Assembly: GCA_038117265.1 (NCBI GenBank)
Contig: JAYOFO010000007.1
Span: 1 to 64,000 of the forward strand
Direction of reading: 5' to 3'
Origin: JAYPUG01 sp038117265
GTDB lineage: Bacteria; Pseudomonadota; Alphaproteobacteria; UBA6615
Length of the DNA stretch: 64,000 nt
Shown: positions 60,909 through 64,000 of the stretch, piece after piece
Position numbering within the stretch: position 1 is the first letter of the stretch
Layout of the letters: the number at the start of each line of letters is the position of its first letter
Program-made: the position numbers and the translations under genes
Notes under the pieces: model-generated
What the model was told of the DNA's origin: nothing
Database searches by the model: none
Seen by the model: only the letters and a program-made list of their open reading frames with translations

Positions 60909-60937
60909 ACTCTAATCACCGAGCAGACATTCGGCAA
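60909..60937 (-). promoter_or_regulatory. Candidate promoter of gltA
   Basis: On the minus strand TTGCCG (60937-60932), 17 bases, TAGAGT (60914-60909), four of six matches in each half. It lies in the 143-base spacer between gltX and gltA, so gltA probably has its own transcript. Confidence 0.35.
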
Positions 60938-60970
60938 TCGCATACAGCGGACCCGGAACGGGTCGAAAAA

Positions 60971-62377
60971 TCAGGCGGTCGCGTGCGCGAGGCGGGCCAG
61001 CGTTTCCACCTGCCCGAGCACCGCCATGACCTCGAAAATCCCCGGCGAGACGTTGCTGCCGGTGAGTGCGGCCCGCAGCGGCTGCGCGACCTGGCCGAGC
61101 TTCAGGTCGTGGGTTTCCGCGAATTCGCGCACCAACCGGTCGAGTTCGGCCTCGTCCCATAATTTAAGGTTTTCCAGCGCATCGGCAAGCGCGGAGAGCC
61201 GGGCGCGTGCCTCGGGATCGGCCAGGGCGGCCTGCGCCTTCTCGTTCATCTCCAGCGGCGCATCGTACAGGTATAATGAAGATATTTCAGATAGTTCGAC
61301 CAATGTATTGGCGCGTTGCGCGAGGCCCGGGACGCCGGCCACGAGCCGCGCTTCCGCGTCCGGAGAAAGACTTTTGCCCGTGGCCCCGCCGGCGCGCGCC
61401 ATCACGTCGGCCGTCAGCGCGGCAGGGTCGCCGTTCTTCAGGTAGTGCGCATTCAGGTTGAGCAGCCGGTCCATGTCGAACCGGGCGGGCGAGCGGCCGA
61501 CGGAATCGAGGTCGAACCATTCGATCGCCTGTTCGGTCGCGATGATCTCGTCGTCGCCGTGCGACCAGCCGAGCCGAAGCAGGTAGTTGCGCATCGCGGC
61601 GGGCAGAATTCCCATCTCCGCATAGGCCTCGACCCCCAGCGCCCCGTGGCGTTTCGACAGTTTCGTCCCATCGGCCCCGTGAATCAGCGGGATATGGGCG
61701 AATTTCGGGGTTTCCCAGCTGCACGCCGCGAACAAATGGTGCTGCCGGAACGCGTTGTTCAGGTGATCGTCGCCGCGGATCGTATGGGTCACGCCCATGT
61801 CGTGATCGTCGACGACGACGGCCAGCATGTAGGTCGGCGTGCCGTCCGAGCGCAGGATGATGAAATCGTCGAGCGTGTCGTTGGTCCGCGTGACCTCGCC
61901 CTGGACCATATCGGCGATCGTCGTATCGCCCGTCAGCGGCATCTTGATGCGGATCGCCGGATCGATGCCCGCCGGCGCGTCGGCCGGGTCACGGTCGCGC
62001 CAGCGGCCGTCATAGATTCGCGTCGAACCGCCCGATGTCCGGGCGTTTTCGCGCATCTCGGCCAGTTCTTCGGGCGCGCAATAGCACCGGTAGGCCTTGC
62101 CCTCGGCGAGCAGCTGCTCGGCGACCGCGCGGTGGCGGTCGGCGTTGCGCGACTGGAAGACCGGCTCGCGGTCCCAGTCGAGGCCGAGCCACTCGAGCCC
62201 GTGGAAGATCGCCGCGATCGCCTCGTCGGTCGACCGTTTCAGGTCGGTGTCTTCGATGCGCAGGGTGAATTCGCCGCCATGGTGGCGCGCGTATAGCCAG
62301 TTGAACAGCGCGGTGCGCGCCCCGCCGATGTGCAGGAAACCAGTGGGCGAGGGGGCGAAACGGGTAACGACAGTCAT
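60971..62377 (-). CDS. gltX: Glutamyl-tRNA synthetase
   Basis: 468 residues from the ATG at 62377, with AGAAGG six bases upstream; the open frame extends further without similarity. [14 protein letters not shown] (7-20) is the HIGH motif and GTKLSKRHG the KMSKS equivalent. It charges tRNA-Glu. Alphaproteobacteria often have two GltX copies; whether this one also charges tRNA-Gln cannot be told here. Confidence 0.96.
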   Translation of the reverse strand: MTVVTRFAPSPTGFLHIGGARTALFNWLYARHHGGEFTLRIEDTDLKRSTDEAIAAIFHGLEWLGLDWDREPVFQSRNADRHRAVAEQLLAEGKAYRCYCAPEELAEMRENARTSGGSTRIYDGRWRDRDPADAPAGIDPAIRIKMPLTGDTTIADMVQGEVTRTNDTLDDFIILRSDGTPTYMLAVVVDDHDMGVTHTIRGDDHLNNAFRQHHLFAACSWETPKFAHIPLIHGADGTKLSKRHGALGVEAYAEMGILPAAMRNYLLRLGWSHGDDEIIATEQAIEWFDLDSVGRSPARFDMDRLLNLNAHYLKNGDPAALTADVMARAGGATGKSLSPDAEARLVAGVPGLAQRANTLVELSEISSLYLYDAPLEMNEKAQAALADPEARARLSALADALENLKLWDEAELDRLVREFAETHDLKLGQVAQPLRAALTGSNVSPGIFEVMAVLGQVETLARLAHATA

Positions 62378-62429
62378 CAATACCTTCTGTGGCTTGCGGG
62401 GCTCCGTATGAACGGGCCCGTCTCGGGCG

Positions 62430-62861
62430 TCAAGCCGCGCCGTCGATGCGGGCGCGCAGGCGGGCCAGCGCGTCGCCGTCGCCCGCCACGCACGGGCCGG
62501 CCGCGACGGTGACACGCTCGCGCCGGGCGTCCACCTTCTCGACGCGCAGGCGCAGGACCTGGCTGTCGTCGCGCCAGACCACGCCGGTCAGCGCGTCGAG
62601 CACGGCCTTGGCGACATTGTCGGCATCGATGCGCTTGCGCCGCACCGGGTCGGACCACGGGGCCTCGATCCAGATGACGGCCTCGAAGGGCGCGAACGAG
62701 GCGCCCAGCGCGCGGTATTCCTTGCGGATCAGGGGCCGGATTTCGGCCTTTGTCGGGCCGGTCCGGGTCGCGACACCGTCGATCTAGAACACCAGCCGGT
62801 CGCCGAGCCGCGCGATCCGGGCCTTTCCGCGCCCGATCCAAGAATGATCGCCTGTTGCCAT
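62430..62861 (-). pseudogene. RusA-like Holliday junction resolvase with an internal amber codon
   Basis: A strong ribosome site (GGGGAGG) and ATG at 62861 start a frame that reads RGKARIARLGDRLVF, then TAG at codon 26 (plus-strand 62784-62786), then IDGVATRTGPTKAEIRPL. The rest stays open for 117 codons. [19 protein letters not shown] followed by [13 protein letters not shown] is the RusA catalytic core with its aspartates. A GAG-to-TAG change would explain the stop. It lies between lexA and gltX on the same strand. Confidence 0.7.
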
Positions 62862-63048
62862 GCCGCACCTCCCCATGACGCTCTTGCGACGCGACGCCGC
62901 TTGACGGGACCGGCCCTGCGGCCGACGCTTTGCAACCGAACGCCATAGTTTCGTACACGACAGCATCGCCGGCGGCCAAGCCCGCCGCCACGCTGGCCGC
63001 GCGTCTTGCGGGCCCGTTCGCCGCCGAGCGCACCCCCTGTCGTGCGGC

Positions 63049-63819
63049 TCAGTACTGGCGGATGAGCCCGACCAGCTCGCCCTGGACCGTCACCTGGTCG
63101 GGCCCGAAGATGCGGGTCTCGTAGGCGGGGTTGGCGGCCTCCAGCGCGACGGAGTTGTTGCGCCGGCGCAGCCGCTTCAGGGTGACCTCCTGGCCCTCGA
63201 CCAGCGCCACCACGATCGCGCCGTTGTCGGCCGTGTCGCCGCGCCGGATGATGACCGTGTCGCCGTCGAGGATGCCGGCATCGACCATCGAATCGCCCTC
63301 GACCTCGAGGCAGAAATGCTCGCCGCGCCCGATCATGGAGGGCGGCACGCCGACATGGCGGGTCGGGTCGCGCAGCGCCTCGATCGGCGTGCCCGCCGCG
63401 ATCTTGCCCAGCAGCGGCAGCTCGATCTCGCTGCCGGCACCCGCGCCGGACCCGGTGTCGGGGCCGGTGATCTCGGACGGGGCCTTGATCGGCGGGGCAT
63501 TCGGATTGCGGCCGCCCTGAATCACCTGCGGTGCGAAACGTTCCGGTGCGGCGACGTTTCCATTGCCGCCGGCCGCTGCGCCGCCGATTCCCGCGACTCC
63601 GGTCTCGTCGGGCAGGCGCAGCACCTCGAGCGCGCGCGCCCGGTGGGCGAGGCGGCGGATGAAGCCGCGTTCTTCCAGCCCGGTGATCAGGCGGTGGATG
63701 CCGGACTTGGATTTCAGGCCCAGCGCGTCCTTCATCTCGTCAAACGAGGGCGAGACGCCCGTCGCGTTCAGGCGCTCGTTGATGAAGGTGAGAAGCTGGT
63801 GCTGCTTACGCGTCAACAT
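63049..63819 (-). CDS. lexA: LexA repressor
   Basis: 256 residues. The N-terminal winged helix ([16 protein letters not shown], then [20 protein letters not shown]) binds DNA. A Gly-Ala-Pro-rich linker of about 60 residues is longer than in E. coli. The peptidase domain has cleavage bond Ala142-Gly143 (KIAAGTPIE), Ser177 in GDSMVD and Lys215 in VTLKRL. RecA-stimulated self-cleavage induces SOS genes. Its own promoter carries a consensus SOS box. Confidence 0.97.
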   Translation of the reverse strand: MLTRKQHQLLTFINERLNATGVSPSFDEMKDALGLKSKSGIHRLITGLEERGFIRRLAHRARALEVLRLPDETGVAGIGGAAAGGNGNVAAPERFAPQVIQGGRNPNAPPIKAPSEITGPDTGSGAGAGSEIELPLLGKIAAGTPIEALRDPTRHVGVPPSMIGRGEHFCLEVEGDSMVDAGILDGDTVIIRRGDTADNGAIVVALVEGQEVTLKRLRRRNNSVALEAANPAYETRIFGPDQVTVQGELVGLIRQY

Positions 63820-63915
63820 GTGTCAGGGCCCCCATAACCCGTTCCGCTTCGGTACCGTCCGTTCTACGTGCGGTTGTACAGCTACATTTAGAACAAAACG
63901 CTAACATCGACACAT

Positions 63916-63944
63916 GTTCTAGGGATGTTCTTTTGCGTCGTCAA
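63916..63944 (-). promoter_or_regulatory. lexA promoter overlapped by an SOS box
   Basis: The operator GTTC (63916-63919), seven bases, GTTC (63927-63930) is the exact alphaproteobacterial LexA consensus. On the minus strand TTGACG (63944-63939), 17 bases, TAGAAC (63921-63916) forms a promoter, so the operator covers the -10 box and spacer. A second, imperfect box, GAAC-N7-TAAC, lies at 63891-63905. This gives autorepression and may also serve a divergent gene outside the window. Confidence 0.8.
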
Positions 63945-64000
63945 GCGGATGTGCCGTTTCGACACAAGTCGGTGGTCGGCGGCACGTCAGATTCGCGCCG

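Noticed and set aside
60950..60964. Hairpin GACCCG-GAA-CGGGTC as terminator of gltX
   Set aside because: In the minus-strand direction the T run precedes the stem instead of following it, and the stem is short.

Overview
The window is chromosomal DNA of a high-GC alphaproteobacterium. The evidence is gene order and family choice. It carries tig-clpP-clpX-lon-hup, a 14-gene complex I operon running into birA-coaX-rnj, the short prolyl-tRNA synthetase, LpxI instead of LpxH, an rpsB-to-lpxB run, and a direct-repeat SOS box (GTTC-N7-GTTC) before lexA. I cannot name a genus. The Rhodospirillales or a nearby order is a reasonable guess, not a demonstrated one.

Layout. 1-7361: the tail of a nicotinamide-nucleotide repair gene, tRNA-Leu, then the proteostasis block (trigger factor, ClpP, ClpX, Lon), HU and tRNA-Val. 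clpP and lon each have a heat-shock-like promoter. 7362-11996: an accessory block between tRNA-Val and tRNA-Asp with a broken PAS sensor, a tandem OsmC-like protein, a luciferase-type flavin oxidoreductase and a divergent esterase. 11997-30306: tRNA-Asp, nuoA to nuoN, birA, coaX, rnj, methylmalonyl-CoA epimerase and a DUF1467 membrane protein, all on the plus strand and often overlapping. 30309-35431: a second accessory block (chromate transporter, DNA glycosylase Tag, purine permease, a frameshifted exported protein, a multiply broken class III cyclase). 35509-42454: proS, lolC, lolD, dnaE. 42518-43813: a third accessory patch with two tandem cupins and a HlyD/HepT-like chimera. 43997-58378: the translation and envelope cluster rpsB-tsf-pyrH-frr-uppS-cdsA-dxr-rseP-bamA-skp-lpxD-fabZ-lpxA-lpxI-lpxB. 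58418-59322: a glyoxalase and cupin pair. 59332-63819, minus strand: a small membrane ORF, gltA, gltX, a RusA-like gene with an amber codon, and lexA with an SOS-controlled promoter.

How the genes work together. The nuo operon builds the proton-pumping NADH dehydrogenase. The rpsB-lpxB cluster links translation (S2, EF-Ts, recycling factor) to the isoprenoid carrier, phospholipid, beta-barrel assembly and lipid A pathways. LolCD supplies lipoprotein export. LexA responds to DNA damage.

No obvious new multi-gene system (defence island, CRISPR, prophage, biosynthetic cluster) is present. The most unusual signal is the pattern of gene decay. Stop codons, frameshifts and deletions fall in five accessory genes at four places, while the roughly fifty core genes read cleanly. 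The single oddest locus is an open reading frame that joins a HlyD adaptor fragment to a HepT/DUF86-like fragment.
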